The notes: generated by a model from the sequence alone, not told the origin. DNA of 64,000 bases from Arthrobacter sp. B1I2 (GCF_030816485.1 NZ_JAUSYC010000001.1:496001-560000), one strand, 5' to 3'. Shown: positions 33,232 to 43,582, numbered from the stretch's first letter. Program-made: numbers and translations.

Positions 33232-33249
33232 TCCAGGTCACGGGTGGGG

Positions 33250-33915
33250 TCAGGCCTTCAGGACGTACCGCCGCTCCGGCCGTCCCACCCCGTACTTGAG
33301 CCGCACGTCCAGCGTGCCTTCGTCGTGCAGGTATTCCAGGTAGCGGCGGGCGCTGACGCGGGACGTGCCCAGTTCCTGGGCCACTTCGGCGGCTGACACG
33401 TCACCGTCCGCGGCGGCGAGCGCGGCCTCCACCAGCCTCAGGGTCTCGATGCTGCAGCCTTTGGGGAGCGGACGCTCGGCGCGGTCCAGGCCGAACACCC
33501 GGTTGACGTCCGACTGTTCGGCCACGTCCTTGGAAGCATCCAGGCTTTGGTAGGCGCTGCGGTAGTGCTCCAGCCGCTCCTGGAGGTCCGTCTGCGAAAA
33601 GGGCTTGATCAGGTAATGGACAATGCCGCCCCGGAGCGCCTTCCTCACGGTCTCCACCTCGCGCGCAGCACTGATGACCAGCACGTCCAGCTCCGGCGCC
33701 ACGCTGCGCAGACGCTGCATCAGGTCCAGGCCGTTGATGTCCGGCAGGTGGATGTCCAGCAGCACCAGGTCCGGCTGGAGCCGTTCGGTCTCCGCCATGG
33801 CCTGCGCTCCGGTGTGTGCGGCACCCACCACGGTGAAGCCCGGCGTGCGCTGGATGAAGCCGGCATGCACCTTGGCCACCATGAAATCGTCATCGACGAT
33901 CAGGACCTTGATCAT
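33250..33915 (-). CDS. CitB/DcuR-type response regulator
   Basis: 221 aa. Receiver domain with phospho-acceptor Asp54 in LVLLDIHLPDING, acidic pocket DDD at 8-10 and Lys104 in LIKPF. The C-terminal helix-turn-helix contains VSAAEVAQELGTSRVSARRY. Coupled to the sensor kinase by ATGA overlap. It should control the divergent tctCBA operon. Confidence 0.93.
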   Translation of the reverse strand: MIKVLIVDDDFMVAKVHAGFIQRTPGFTVVGAAHTGAQAMAETERLQPDLVLLDIHLPDINGLDLMQRLRSVAPELDVLVISAAREVETVRKALRGGIVHYLIKPFSQTDLQERLEHYRSAYQSLDASKDVAEQSDVNRVFGLDRAERPLPKGCSIETLRLVEAALAAADGDVSAAEVAQELGTSRVSARRYLEYLHDEGTLDVRLKYGVGRPERRYVLKA

Positions 33916-35510
33916 GGCTGGATACTCCCTCGTTTCAGCACCGCGGTAAAGACTGCCCCGTTATCGTTGGCCACCGTCAGGTCACCGCCGCTGCGGCGGC
34001 ACACCGCCCGGGACAGGGCCAGCCCGAAGCCGCGGCTGCCGGCCGCGTCCGATTCCTTGGTGGTGAAGCCCTGGCGGAAGATGTGGTCGGCGGAGCCGCC
34101 CGGAATACCGGGACCATTGTCCCGCACCGTCACCACAACGTCTCCCCCGGCCTTGCCCTCCACCAGCACCCTGACGGTTGCCTCTGGAAGCCCGGTGACG
34201 GCGTCGAACGCGTTGTCCACCAGGTTCCCCACCACGGTGGTGAGGTCCCGGGACAGCTCGTCATCAACCTTGTCCAGCACGGAGTCGGGGACCAGCTGCA
34301 GGGCGGCGCCACGTTCTGCGGCAAGGCTCGACTTGGCGATCAGCAGGGCAGCGAGCGCTGGATCCTTGATCCGGCCGGTCACTTCATCGTTGAGCCGGGT
34401 CCGGTCCACGGTGGCACCATTGACGAACTGGACCACGGAGTCGTACTCGCCGATCTGGATCAGGCCGGAAATGACGTGCAGCTGGTTGGCGAACTCGTGG
34501 GCCTGGGCGCGAAGCGTGTCCGTGGCGGTGCGGGTGGTGCCAAGTTCCCGCTCCAGCTCGGACAGCTCGGTGCGGTCGCGGAGCGTGGTCACCGAGCCGA
34601 TGACGCGGCCGCGGGACTGGATGGGCACCCGGTTCATCACCACGAGCCGGTCGCCGACGAGCACCAACTGGTCCGGCCCGGGCTGTTCACGGGTGAGGAC
34701 TTCCTTCAAGGCAGGTTCGACGGCGAGGCCTGCCACCCTTTTGCCCACGCAGTCATCGGGAAGCCCCAGCAGGGAACGCGCGCTGCCGTTGGCCACGGTG
34801 ATCCGTTCGTGCGGGTCCAGCGCAACCACGCCTTCTTTCAGGCCCTGCAGCATGGCTTCGCGGTTCTCCACCAGCCCGGTGATCTCGCTGGGTTCCATGC
34901 CGAGGGTCTGCCGCTTCACCCGGCGCGAGAGCAAGAGGGAACCGGCGATGCCCAGGACACTTGCCACGCCCAGGTAGGTGAGCAGGTTGGGAACGGCGTC
35001 GCCCAGCCGCTCGAGCACCGTGGGATAGTTGCGGCTGATGGAGGCGATGCCGATCATCCGGCCGGTGTCGTCAAGGACCGGAACGTGGGCGGACAGCAGC
35101 GGGGCCGGGGTACCGCCCACAACTCCGGTCCAGGCCCTGCCTTCCATCACCCTGCTTGCGCCGAGCTCCAGGGGCGCGCCCACCAGGCTGGGGTCCGAGG
35201 AGGCCACCACGGTGCGGTCTATTTTTGCCAGCGCCACCCGGGATGAGCCCGAGACGATCCGCACGGACTCTGCCACCGCGGGAAGCACGGCCCCGCCGCG
35301 CGGTTCAGCGTCCGGGAGGAGTTCCCGCACCACGGGGTTGCCGCCCAGGGCTTCCGCTGCGGAAAGGGCGCGCCTGCCCTCGGTGCGTTCAAAGGCCGCT
35401 GCGGACTGGGCCAGCGAGATGGCCACCACAGCCACCAGGACTGCCAGGACAATGAGCAACTGCAGCAAAAGGTACTGCCCAGCGAGGGACATTCCTCGTC
35501 GTCGAGTCAC
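33912..35510 (-). CDS. CitA/DcuS-type sensor histidine kinase
   Basis: 532 aa. Membrane helices at about 14-34 and 172-192 enclose a Cache-like extracellular sensor with ASISRNYPTVLERLG before TM2. A PAS domain follows at about 215-320, then the dimerisation helix with the phosphorylated His in AQAHEFANQLHVISGLI, and a HATPase domain (DNAFDAV, DNGPGIPGG, GFGLALSRAV). Citrate or C4-dicarboxylate sensing is typical. GTG start follows AGGAAG; the 18-nt-later ATG is an alternative. Confidence 0.93.
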   Translation of the reverse strand: MTRRRGMSLAGQYLLLQLLIVLAVLVAVVAISLAQSAAAFERTEGRRALSAAEALGGNPVVRELLPDAEPRGGAVLPAVAESVRIVSGSSRVALAKIDRTVVASSDPSLVGAPLELGASRVMEGRAWTGVVGGTPAPLLSAHVPVLDDTGRMIGIASISRNYPTVLERLGDAVPNLLTYLGVASVLGIAGSLLLSRRVKRQTLGMEPSEITGLVENREAMLQGLKEGVVALDPHERITVANGSARSLLGLPDDCVGKRVAGLAVEPALKEVLTREQPGPDQLVLVGDRLVVMNRVPIQSRGRVIGSVTTLRDRTELSELERELGTTRTATDTLRAQAHEFANQLHVISGLIQIGEYDSVVQFVNGATVDRTRLNDEVTGRIKDPALAALLIAKSSLAAERGAALQLVPDSVLDKVDDELSRDLTTVVGNLVDNAFDAVTGLPEATVRVLVEGKAGGDVVVTVRDNGPGIPGGSADHIFRQGFTTKESDAAGSRGFGLALSRAVCRRSGGDLTVANDNGAVFTAVLKRGSIQP

Positions 35511-35741
35511 AGTGGTCTTCCTGGTGCTTTGGGGTGGGGCCGGTTGCGGCTGGCGGCGGTCCGGTACCGGGAACTATATCCCAAAGCCTCCTGCAGGGCC
35601 GTTGTGGGGTCTTGGCAACGTGAACGCAATGAACACAACTTTCTCTGCGTACACAAGAGTGATCGCTGTCACTTGCACCCCTAGCATCGGAACCACAAGT
35701 CAGCCAATGCTGATCAGATTTTTGATGAGAAGAGGAACACC

Positions 35742-36752
35742 ATGCGCCAGATCCGCGCATTGCGAATTGCCGCCGTTGCAGCCGGCATCGCCCTGATGGC
35801 CACCGGTTGCGGTGCCACCGGAAAGAGCTCCACCGGTTCGGAAAGCTCCGGCGCCGCCGCCGGACCCATCACCGGCCTGCAGATCATGGTCCCGAACACC
35901 CCCGGCGGCGGCTACGACACCACCGCCCGCGCCGCAGCCAAGGTCCTCGACGACGAGAAGATCTCCACCAACACCGAGGTCTTCAACCTCGCCGGTGCCG
36001 GCGGCACCGTGGGCCTGGCCCGTGTGGTCAACGAAAAAGGCAACGGCGACCTGGCCATGCTCATGGGCCTTGGCGTGGTGGGGGCCAGCTACACCAACAA
36101 GTCCGAGTCCAAGCTGACGGACACCACCCCGCTGGCGCGCCTCATCGAAGAGCCCGGCGCCATCATGGTCGGCAAGGATTCCCCGTACAAGACCATCGAT
36201 GACCTGGTGAAGGCATGGAAGGCCGATCCCGGTTCCATCGCCGTGGGCGGCGGCTCCTCCCCGGGCGGCCCGGACCACCTGCTGCCGATGCAGCTGGCCG
36301 GCGCCGTGGGCATCGACGCCACCAAGGTCAACTACGTGGCCTACGACGGCGGCGGCGACCTCCTTCCCGCAATCCTCGGCAACAAACTGGGCTTCGCCGC
36401 CTCCGGCGCCGGCGAATACCTGAAGCAGATCGAATCCGGCGAGGTCCGCGTCCTGGCCACCAGCGGCGAGAAGCGCCTTGACGGTGTGGATGCCCCCACG
36501 CTGAAGGAATCCAACATCGACCTGGTATTCACCAACTGGCGCGGCGTCGTGGCCCCTCCAGGCATCAGCGACAAGGACAAGGCTGCCCTGATCGCCGCCC
36601 TGGAGAAGATGCACGGAACCGACGGCTGGAAGGAAGCGCTCAAGACCCACAGCTGGACCGACGCCTTCATCACCGGTGACCAGTTCAAGTCCTTCCTCAC
36701 CGAGCAGGACAAGCGCGTGGCCGATGTCCTCACCAAGCTCGGGTTGGCGTGA
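35742..36752 (+). CDS. tctC: tripartite tricarboxylate transporter substrate-binding lipoprotein
   Basis: 336 aa. Signal peptide with lipobox MATGC (Cys23), then the Bug/TctC fold: LQIMVPNTPGGGYDTTARA is the characteristic ligand-loop region, and later GAPSP-type contacts (GGGSSPGGPDHLLPMQLAG). AAGAGG precedes ATG. The 230-bp gap to the sensor kinase contains both promoters. Binds a tricarboxylate such as citrate outside the membrane. Confidence 0.94.
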   Translation: MRQIRALRIAAVAAGIALMATGCGATGKSSTGSESSGAAAGPITGLQIMVPNTPGGGYDTTARAAAKVLDDEKISTNTEVFNLAGAGGTVGLARVVNEKGNGDLAMLMGLGVVGASYTNKSESKLTDTTPLARLIEEPGAIMVGKDSPYKTIDDLVKAWKADPGSIAVGGGSSPGGPDHLLPMQLAGAVGIDATKVNYVAYDGGGDLLPAILGNKLGFAASGAGEYLKQIESGEVRVLATSGEKRLDGVDAPTLKESNIDLVFTNWRGVVAPPGISDKDKAALIAALEKMHGTDGWKEALKTHSWTDAFITGDQFKSFLTEQDKRVADVLTKLGLA

Positions 36753-37252
36753 CCTCCCTGACCACAGGCCTTAAAGGCCGCTCCGAGCTGGGAGTCGCAC
36801 TCCTGCTCGGGGCGGCCGGCGTCCTGGTCTTCCTGGACGCCAACGGCCTGGTAACCCCATATTCAAAGTCCGACCCCGTGGGGCCCAAGACTGTCCCGTT
36901 CATCGTGGCCGGCCTCCTGGTGGTCTGCGCCGTACTGCTTGCCCTCAACGTCCTTCGCGGCGGCAAGGGCGAGGCCGAGGGCGGCGAGGACGTGGACCTG
37001 ACCCACCCCGCCGACTGGAAGACCGTCCTGCCGCTGGCAGGCGCCTTCGTGCTCAACATCCTGCTCATCGACTGGGCCGGCTGGGTCATCTCCGGAACCG
37101 TCCTGTTCTGGGGCAGCGTCCTGGCCCTCGGCAGCCGCCACTACGTCCGCGACGGACTGATCTCCGTGGCGCTGTCCCTGCTGACCTTCTACGGCTTCTA
37201 CCTCGGCCTGGGCATTGCACTGCCGGCCGGCCTCCTGGAAGGAATCCTCTAA
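36749..37252 (+). CDS. tctB: tripartite tricarboxylate transporter small membrane subunit
   Basis: 167 aa with four predicted helices (residues about 12-30, 49-68, 92-112 and 130-160). GTG start overlaps the tctC stop (GTGA), and its TAA is directly followed by the tctA ATG. Size, topology and position identify TctB. Sequence conservation in this family is low, so the call rests on context. Confidence 0.9.
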   Translation: MTSLTTGLKGRSELGVALLLGAAGVLVFLDANGLVTPYSKSDPVGPKTVPFIVAGLLVVCAVLLALNVLRGGKGEAEGGEDVDLTHPADWKTVLPLAGAFVLNILLIDWAGWVISGTVLFWGSVLALGSRHYVRDGLISVALSLLTFYGFYLGLGIALPAGLLEGIL

Positions 37253-38791
37253 ATGGACGTCTGGTCCTCCCTGATGGACGGTTTCGCCACCGCCCTGACC
37301 CCCATGAATTTCCTGTACGCCGTCATCGGCGTCGTCCTGGGTACCGCCGTCGGTGTCCTCCCCGGGCTGGGCCCGGCCATGACCGTCGCGCTGCTGCTTC
37401 CCGTCACCTATGCCCTTGAACCCACCAGCGCGTTCATCATGTTCGCGGGCATCTACTACGGCGGCATGTACGGCGGCTCCACCACGTCCATCCTCCTGAA
37501 CACCCCCGGCGAATCGTCCTCGGTGGTCACCGCCATTGAAGGCAACAAGATGGCCAAGGCGGGCCGGGCGGCCCAGGCGCTTGCGACGGCGGCAATCGGC
37601 TCGTTCGTTGCCGGAACCATCGGCACGGCACTGCTCGCCGTCTGCGCACCAATCGTGGTGAAGTTCGCCGTCAGCCTCGGTGCACCCAGCTACTTCGCAA
37701 TCATGGTGCTGGCCCTGCTGGCCGTCACGGCCGTGCTGGGCTCCTCCCGGCTGCGCGGGTTCGCATCCCTGGGCCTGGGCCTGGCCATCGGTTTGGTGGG
37801 CATGGACTCGGTCACCGGCCAGCGCCGCCTGACGTTTGGCCAGCCGCTCCTGGCAGACGGCCTGGACATCGTGGTGGTGGCCGTGGCCATCTTCGCTGTG
37901 GGCGAAGCGCTTTGGGTTGCCGCCCACCTGCGGCGCACGCCGTTGCATGCCATTCCCGTGGGCCAGCCCTGGATGGGCAAGTCCGATTGGAAGCGTTCCT
38001 GGAAGCCGTGGCTGCGCGGCACCGCCTTCGGCTTCCCGTTTGGCGCGCTTCCGGCAGGTGGGGCGGAGATCCCAACCTTCCTTTCCTACGTAACGGAGAA
38101 GCGCCTCAGCAAACACCCCGAAGAGTTCGGCAAGGGCGCCATCGAGGGCGTAGCCGGCCCGGAGGCCGCGAACAACGCTGCGGCCGCAGGCACCCTGACC
38201 CCGATGCTGGCGCTGGGCCTGCCCACCAACGCCACCGCCGCGGTGATGCTGGCAGCGTTCACCTCCTACGGCATCCAGCCGGGTCCGCAGCTGTTCGAAA
38301 GCCAGGGCCCGCTGGTGTGGGCCCTGATTGCGAGCCTGTTCATCGGCAACCTGCTGCTCCTGCTGATCAACCTGCCGTTGGCACCGATGTGGGCCAAGCT
38401 GCTGCAGCTCCCCCGCCCATACCTGTACGCCGGCATCCTGTTCTTCGCCACCCTGGGCGCCTACTCGGTGAACCTGCAGGCGTTCGACCTGGTGATCCTG
38501 CTCGTCCTGGGCGCCCTCGGGTTCATGATGCGGCGGTTCGGGCTCCCCGTGCTGCCGCTGATCCTCGGTGTGATCCTCGGCCCGCGGATCGAAGGACAAC
38601 TCCGCAAGACCCTGCAGCTGAGCGCAGGCGACCCGGCAGGGCTCTTCAGCGAGCCGATCGCCGTCGGCATCTATGTCATCATCGGCCTCATCCTGCTCTG
38701 GCCTTTCGCCTACAAGCTGTTTCGCCGCAACCGCCCGGAGCGCAAGCCGCTGATTCCGGCCAATTCGGGCGCCGCGGACTACAGCGACTAA
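37253..38791 (+). CDS. tctA: tripartite tricarboxylate transporter large membrane subunit
   Basis: 512 aa, 11-12 helices. The TctA signature region [20 protein letters not shown] is at about residue 38-57, followed by [20 protein letters not shown]. The second half repeats a G-rich segment ([20 protein letters not shown]) and [15 protein letters not shown]. It is the sodium- or proton-coupled channel of the TctCBA system. Confidence 0.96.
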   Translation: MDVWSSLMDGFATALTPMNFLYAVIGVVLGTAVGVLPGLGPAMTVALLLPVTYALEPTSAFIMFAGIYYGGMYGGSTTSILLNTPGESSSVVTAIEGNKMAKAGRAAQALATAAIGSFVAGTIGTALLAVCAPIVVKFAVSLGAPSYFAIMVLALLAVTAVLGSSRLRGFASLGLGLAIGLVGMDSVTGQRRLTFGQPLLADGLDIVVVAVAIFAVGEALWVAAHLRRTPLHAIPVGQPWMGKSDWKRSWKPWLRGTAFGFPFGALPAGGAEIPTFLSYVTEKRLSKHPEEFGKGAIEGVAGPEAANNAAAAGTLTPMLALGLPTNATAAVMLAAFTSYGIQPGPQLFESQGPLVWALIASLFIGNLLLLLINLPLAPMWAKLLQLPRPYLYAGILFFATLGAYSVNLQAFDLVILLVLGALGFMMRRFGLPVLPLILGVILGPRIEGQLRKTLQLSAGDPAGLFSEPIAVGIYVIIGLILLWPFAYKLFRRNRPERKPLIPANSGAADYSD

Positions 38792-38861
38792 CAGCAGCCG
38801 GGAATTCCCGGGTTCCGTCCCGCTGCATCCAGCACAACATCAGCAGAAACAAGGAGAGACC

Positions 38862-39254
38862 ATGACCATTGTGGTGGGATACGTCCCGACCCCCGAAGGC
38901 GAAGCCGCCCTGACACAGGCCATCGCCGAAGCCCGGAACCGCAACAGCAGGCTGCTGGTGATCAACTCGTCCAGGGGCGATGCGCCGGTGGACAACCGGT
39001 TTGCCCACGAAGGCGACATCCAAAGCATTGAAGAACGCCTGGCCACCCAGGGCATCGACCACGAGATCAAGCAGCCGGTCCGTGGGCACGATGCCGCCGC
39101 GGAGGTACTGGACGCCGCCGAGGAGCACGAAGCCGAACTGATTGTGATCGGGCTGCGGCGCCGCACCCCCGTGGGCAAGCTCATCATGGGCAGCACGTCG
39201 CAGCGCGTCCTGCTTGAGGCGGACTGCCCCGTCCTGGCCGTCAAGGCAGGTTAG
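38862..39254 (+). CDS. universal stress protein (single UspA domain)
   Basis: 130 aa. Starts MTIVVGYVPTPEGEAALTQA and ends with ATP-loop GLRRRTPVGKLIMGSTSQRV and ADCPVLAVKAG. AAGGAG precedes the ATG. It follows tctA by 70 bp on the same strand and may be co-transcribed with the transporter. Distinct from the tandem Usp at 26387. Confidence 0.93.
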   Translation: MTIVVGYVPTPEGEAALTQAIAEARNRNSRLLVINSSRGDAPVDNRFAHEGDIQSIEERLATQGIDHEIKQPVRGHDAAAEVLDAAEEHEAELIVIGLRRRTPVGKLIMGSTSQRVLLEADCPVLAVKAG

Positions 39255-39337
39255 GCCAGCGGGGCCGGCAGCGCCTGGATCAGGTCCTGGATGGACGCTT
39301 TGTGACTGCCACTCAGCATCCCAAAAAGGACGGTCAT

Positions 39338-39367
39338 CTGACATATGCGGGGAGCAGTCGGTAGAAT
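39338..39367 (+). promoter_or_regulatory. promoter of the 86-aa gene
   Basis: CTGACA (39338-39343) and TAGAAT (39362-39367) are separated by 18 bp, a good match to the housekeeping-sigma consensus. The gene starts 38 nt downstream. Confidence 0.65.
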
Positions 39368-39405
39368 AGCGGAGCCACCCGGCAAAAATACAGAAAGTTC
39401 AGATT

Positions 39406-39666
39406 ATGACTACAGCCACTCTGGAGCGCATCCCCGCCGCTGCCGAGCCCACCGAGGGGCCTGCCCTGCGGTCCATCAGCCTGGAGTTCTCCAGCGCCAG
39501 CGAGGTCCACGTCGGCCTGGAAGAGGCGGTGGCCGAACTGATAGAGGTGGCAGCAAAGGATGCCGAGTGCGGCATCCTGGTCACGAGGCTGCACCCTGGA
39601 CGCTACAGGGTAGCCCTGGACGCCTCGGTACCTTTCGGCGAGACGTACGAGTCCGTCGCCGCCTGA
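39406..39666 (+). CDS. small conserved protein of unknown function
   Basis: 86 aa, soluble, acidic. A disordered N-terminus is followed by a small alpha/beta domain with LEFSSASEVHVGLEEAVAEL and GILVTRLHPGRYRVAL. It has its own promoter upstream and a strong terminator downstream, so it forms a separate transcription unit. No family recognised. Confidence 0.75.
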   Translation: MTTATLERIPAAAEPTEGPALRSISLEFSSASEVHVGLEEAVAELIEVAAKDAECGILVTRLHPGRYRVALDASVPFGETYESVAA

Positions 39667-39712
39667 CCCGTTTTACCGGCCACTGGTGTTCCGCCGTGGC
39701 GGTGCCCTGACA

Positions 39713-39755
39713 CCAAAAATCCCCGCACGCCCTTTGGCCGTGCGGGGATTTTTGG
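39713..39755. terminator. bidirectional terminator
   Basis: 17-bp inverted repeat CCAAAAATCCCCGCACG / CGTGCGGGGATTTTTGG with a 9-base loop and T-runs on both sides. It serves the 86-aa gene on the plus strand and the 80-aa gene on the minus strand. Confidence 0.93.
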
Positions 39756-39770
39756 TTGCTGGTTGGATCG

Positions 39771-40016
39771 CTAGCCGCGGCGGACCTGCACGCCGTCGGA
39801 CTTCAGGAAAAGCTGCTTTTCCGCCGGTCCTGATGGGCCGGCCGGCACCAGCCAGAGGACGTTGCCGCTCTGGGATACCTCTTCGACCTCCCCGGCCGCC
39901 ACCACGTGCGCATGCTTGATGATCTCGACATGGTCCCCGGCCTGGAGGGCCTTCCAGTTGGAAACCGCGGAGGAATGGGCATTACGCCTCGACAGGACTG
40001 CCCCACGTGCTTTCAT
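39771..40016 (-). CDS. small conserved actinobacterial protein of unknown function
   Basis: 81 codons including stop from ATG 40016. A basic N-terminus (RGAVLSRRNAHSS) leads into a predicted beta-rich domain, GDHVEIIKHAHVVAAGEVEE then SQSGNVLWLVPA, that looks like an SH3-like barrel. GTG 40052 is an in-frame alternative adding 12 residues with a weak GAAGAAG site. It ends at the bidirectional terminator. No function can be assigned. Confidence 0.7.
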   Translation of the reverse strand: MKARGAVLSRRNAHSSAVSNWKALQAGDHVEIIKHAHVVAAGEVEEVSQSGNVLWLVPAGPSGPAEKQLFLKSDGVQVRRG

Positions 40017-40178
40017 GTGAACTTCTACCCCTTTGTATTGTTCTGCCGCCACAGCTTCTTCGATGTGACTTTCACTACATCTTCAGTTCTACTACACTCC
40101 TGGCGCCGCGGTGTGCCGCGGCGCCGGAAATTCCACCCTTCGGACGGAGACGAAGAAGACGCTGAAGATTCTTCGGTT

Positions 40179-41771
40179 TCAGGCAAGGCGTCCGACGGCG
40201 GATTCGGCCGCCCGGAGCACGTCCCCCGAGGCGACCAGCCGGTCAGCCGCTTCCAGTTCCGGAGACAGGAACCGGTCCGTCCCCGGCCCGTCCACCACCG
40301 AGCGGAGCGCGGCCACGACGGCGGCGCCCGCAGGCCCCGGCGTAAGGACCCCGCCTGAGAGCTGCGTCCGGATGTCCAGGGCCCGGGCCGAGGTCACCAG
40401 CTCGATGGCCAGGACGCGGCGGAGGTTCTCCACCGCCTTGCGCAGCTTCCGCGCCGCGTGCCAGCCCATGGATACGTGGTCCTCCTGCATGGCGGAGCTG
40501 GGGATCGAGTCCACGGACGCCGGAACGGCGAGCCGCTTGTTGTCCGAAACCAGGCCGGCCTGGGTGTACTGGGCGATCATCAGCCCGGAGTCCACGCCGG
40601 GATCGGCCGCGAGGAAGGCGGGCAGGCCGTGCGAGCGGGCAGGATCCAGCATCCGGTCGGTCCGGCGTTCAGCGATGGAGCTCAGGTCCGCGACCGCGAT
40701 GGCCAGGAAGTCCAGCACGTAGGCCACCGGGGCGCCGTGGAAGTTGCCGTTGGAACTGACGCGGCCGTCGGGCAGGACCACGGGGTTGTCGATGGCTGCA
40801 GCCAGTTCCCGGGTGGCCACCAGTTCCGCGTGGTCAACGGTGTCGCGGACGGCACCGGCAACCTGTGGGGCGCAGCGCAGCGAGTAGGCATCCTGGACCC
40901 GGGAGTCCCCCACCCGGTGCGAAGCGACGATCGGCGAATCGGACAGCACGCGCAGCATGTTGTCCGCGCTGGCCGCCTGGCCGGGGTGCGGCCGGAGCGC
41001 AGCGTGCAGTCCCGGCAGGAATACCTGGTCGGTGCCCAGCAGCGCCTCGACGCTGAGCGCGGCGGTGATGTCCGCCGTCGTCAGCAGTTGGCGAAGGTCG
41101 GCAATGGCCATCAGGAGCATGCCCAGCATGCCCTCGGTACCGTTGACCAGCGCCAGCCCTTCCTTCTCGGCAAGGGTGACCGACTCGATGCCGTGTTCTG
41201 CCAGCAGCTCAGCGACAGGCCGCTCTCCCCGCCCGCCGTACGTGACGCCGTCGGGCCCTTCCGCCTCGCCTTCACCCATGAGCACCAGGGCGCAGTGGGA
41301 CAGCGGCGCAAGGTCACCGGAGCAGCCCAGCGAGCCGAACTCGCGGACCACGGGGGTGATGCCGGCGTTGAGGACGTCCACCATGGTCTGCAGGACCACG
41401 GGGCGGACGCCGGTGCGGCCGGAGGCGAGGGTCTTGGCGCGCAGGAACATGATGCCGCGCACCACTTCGCGTTCCACCGCCGGCCCCATGCCGGCGGCGT
41501 GGCTGCGGATCAGGGACTTCTGGAGCTGGGTGCGCAGTTCGGTGGGGATGTGGCGGTTGGCGAGGGCGCCGAAGCCGGTGGAGATGCCGTAGGCCGGGAC
41601 GTCGCTGGCGGCGAGGTCGTCGATATGGGCGCGCACCGTGGCAACCGTCGCGAGGGCTGCCTCTGAGAGCACCACCTTCGCGTTGTGGCGCGCGACGGCG
41701 AGCACATCCTCAGGCGTGACGCCGACTGAGCCAAGGGTGACGGTCAGCGGTTCGTGGGTTAATGCGGTCAT
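40179..41771 (-). CDS. hutH: histidine ammonia-lyase
   Basis: 530 aa. Catalytic Tyr61 in YGISTGFG, SHAAGMG helix, and the prosthetic-group loop FGSLGCSGDLAPLSHCAL. The MIO-forming tripeptide here is Cys150-Ser151-Gly152 rather than Ala-Ser-Gly. Further motifs QDAYSLRCAPQVAG and GNFHGAP agree with HutH, and the length (500-530 aa) is normal. Deaminates histidine to urocanate. It starts 1 nt after the hutU stop and shares its promoter. Confidence 0.95.
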   Translation of the reverse strand: MTALTHEPLTVTLGSVGVTPEDVLAVARHNAKVVLSEAALATVATVRAHIDDLAASDVPAYGISTGFGALANRHIPTELRTQLQKSLIRSHAAGMGPAVEREVVRGIMFLRAKTLASGRTGVRPVVLQTMVDVLNAGITPVVREFGSLGCSGDLAPLSHCALVLMGEGEAEGPDGVTYGGRGERPVAELLAEHGIESVTLAEKEGLALVNGTEGMLGMLLMAIADLRQLLTTADITAALSVEALLGTDQVFLPGLHAALRPHPGQAASADNMLRVLSDSPIVASHRVGDSRVQDAYSLRCAPQVAGAVRDTVDHAELVATRELAAAIDNPVVLPDGRVSSNGNFHGAPVAYVLDFLAIAVADLSSIAERRTDRMLDPARSHGLPAFLAADPGVDSGLMIAQYTQAGLVSDNKRLAVPASVDSIPSSAMQEDHVSMGWHAARKLRKAVENLRRVLAIELVTSARALDIRTQLSGGVLTPGPAGAAVVAALRSVVDGPGTDRFLSPELEAADRLVASGDVLRAAESAVGRLA

Positions 41772-41772
41772 G

Positions 41773-43527
41773 TTATTTACTTTCTGGGGCCACGCGGACA
41801 GGGTTCCCTGGCCGAGCTTGCGAGGTTAGGGGGTCCGTGGGGATCATGGGGATGCGGACGCCGCGTTCTTTGGCAACGTCGACGGCGCGTTCGTAGCCGG
41901 CGTCGGCGTGGCGGATGACGCCCATGCCGGGATCGTTGGTGAGGAGGCGTTCGAGCTTCTGCGCGGCAAGGTCGGTGCCATCAGCGACCGAGACCTGCCC
42001 GGCGTGGATGGAGCGGCCGATGCCCACGCCGCCGCCATGGTGGATCGAGACCCAGGTGGCGCCGGACGCCGTGTTGAGCAGGGCGTTCAGCAGCGGCCAG
42101 TCGGCAATGGCGTCGGAGCCATCCGCCATGGCCTCGGTTTCGCGGTACGGGGAGGCGACGGAGCCGGAGTCCAGGTGGTCGCGCCCGATCACAATGGGGG
42201 CCTTGACCTTGCCTTCCTTCACCAGCTGGTTGAACAGCAGGCCGGCCTTGGCGCGTTCACCGTAACCGAGCCAGCAGATGCGTGCCGGCAGGCCTTCAAA
42301 CTCGACGCGTTCCTGGGCGGCGTCAATCCAGCGGTGCAGGTGCTTGTTCTCGGGGAAGAGCTCCTTGATGGCTTCGTCGGTGACGCGGATGTCTTCCGGG
42401 TCGCCGGACAGGGCCACCCAGCGGAACGGGCCAAGCCCTTCGCAGAACAGGGGCCTGATATACGCCGGGACGAAGCCGGGGAACTCGAAGGCACGGGTGT
42501 AGCCGCCCTTGCGGGCTTCATCGCGGATGGAGTTGCCGTAGTCAAAGACCTCGGCCCCGGCGTCCTGGAATTCCACCATGGCCTGGACGTGCCGTGCCAT
42601 CGATGCCTGGGCCTTCTTGGTGAAGCCTTCGGGATCAGCCTCAGTCTCGCGGTGCCACTCGTCCACCGAAATGCCCTCGGGCAGGTAGGACAGCGGGTCG
42701 TGGGCGGAGGTCTGGTCCGTCACGATGTCCACCGTGAGTTCGCCGGCCTTGTGGCGGCGCAGGATCTCGGGGAAGACTTCGGCAGCGTTGCCCACGTAGC
42801 CCACGGACCAGCCGCGGCGCTCCTCCTTGGCCTTCTGCACCTTGGCGATGGCGGCGCCGAGGTCCGTTTCCACCTCGTCCAGGTAGCGTTTGCCGGCGCG
42901 CCGGCGCAGGCGGGTCTCATCGACGTCGACAATGAGGCAGGCGCCGTCGTTCAGGGTGACGGCGAGGGGCTGGGCCCCACCCATGCCGCCGCAGCCGCCG
43001 GTCAGGGTGAGGGTGCCGGCGAGCGTGCCGTTCTCATCCCCGGTGAGTTTGCGGGCGATCGCGGCGAAGGTCTCGAAGGTGCCCTGCAGGATGCCCTGGG
43101 TGCCGATATAGATCCAGGACCCGGCGGTCATCTGGCCGTACATCATCAGGCCTTCGGCTTCGAGCCGGCGGAACTCGGGCCAGGTGGCCCAGTCGCCCAC
43201 CAGGTTGGAGTTGGCCAGCAGCACGCGGGGGGCCCATTCGTTGGTGCGGAACACGCCGACGGGCTTGCCGGACTGGACCAGGAGGGTCTCGTCCTTTTCC
43301 ATGGTCTCCAGGGTGCGGGTGATGGCGTCGAAGGCGGCCCAGGAACGGACAGCACGGCCGGTTCCGCCGTAGACCACCAGGTCATCGGGGCGCTCTGCCA
43401 CCTCGGGATCCAGGTTGTTCATCAGCATGCGCAGCGGCGCTTCGGTCTGCCAGGACTTGGCGGTGAGCTCGGTGCCGCGGGCTGCTTTGACCGGGCGGGC
43501 ACCGGTGGTGAAATCGGCGGGTGCCAT
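41773..43527 (-). CDS. hutU: urocanate hydratase
   Basis: 584 aa; the family is usually about 550-560 aa. NAD+-binding region [18 protein letters not shown] and [15 protein letters not shown] are present, with [24 protein letters not shown] and [17 protein letters not shown] typical of HutU. Converts urocanate to imidazolone propionate. AAGGAG precedes the ATG. First gene of hutUH, with the IclR gene just upstream on the same strand. Confidence 0.97.
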   Translation of the reverse strand: MAPADFTTGARPVKAARGTELTAKSWQTEAPLRMLMNNLDPEVAERPDDLVVYGGTGRAVRSWAAFDAITRTLETMEKDETLLVQSGKPVGVFRTNEWAPRVLLANSNLVGDWATWPEFRRLEAEGLMMYGQMTAGSWIYIGTQGILQGTFETFAAIARKLTGDENGTLAGTLTLTGGCGGMGGAQPLAVTLNDGACLIVDVDETRLRRRAGKRYLDEVETDLGAAIAKVQKAKEERRGWSVGYVGNAAEVFPEILRRHKAGELTVDIVTDQTSAHDPLSYLPEGISVDEWHRETEADPEGFTKKAQASMARHVQAMVEFQDAGAEVFDYGNSIRDEARKGGYTRAFEFPGFVPAYIRPLFCEGLGPFRWVALSGDPEDIRVTDEAIKELFPENKHLHRWIDAAQERVEFEGLPARICWLGYGERAKAGLLFNQLVKEGKVKAPIVIGRDHLDSGSVASPYRETEAMADGSDAIADWPLLNALLNTASGATWVSIHHGGGVGIGRSIHAGQVSVADGTDLAAQKLERLLTNDPGMGVIRHADAGYERAVDVAKERGVRIPMIPTDPLTSQARPGNPVRVAPESK

Positions 43528-43582
43528 GATGGGCTCCTTCTTGTGATGTATCTGTGGGAGGAAAGAAGTTCTGTATCAACTA

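Noticed and set aside
33547..34977. Long open frames opposite the sensor kinase, and similar ones opposite other genes
   Set aside because: Mirror frames caused by high GC at third positions; the opposite strand encodes clear domains.
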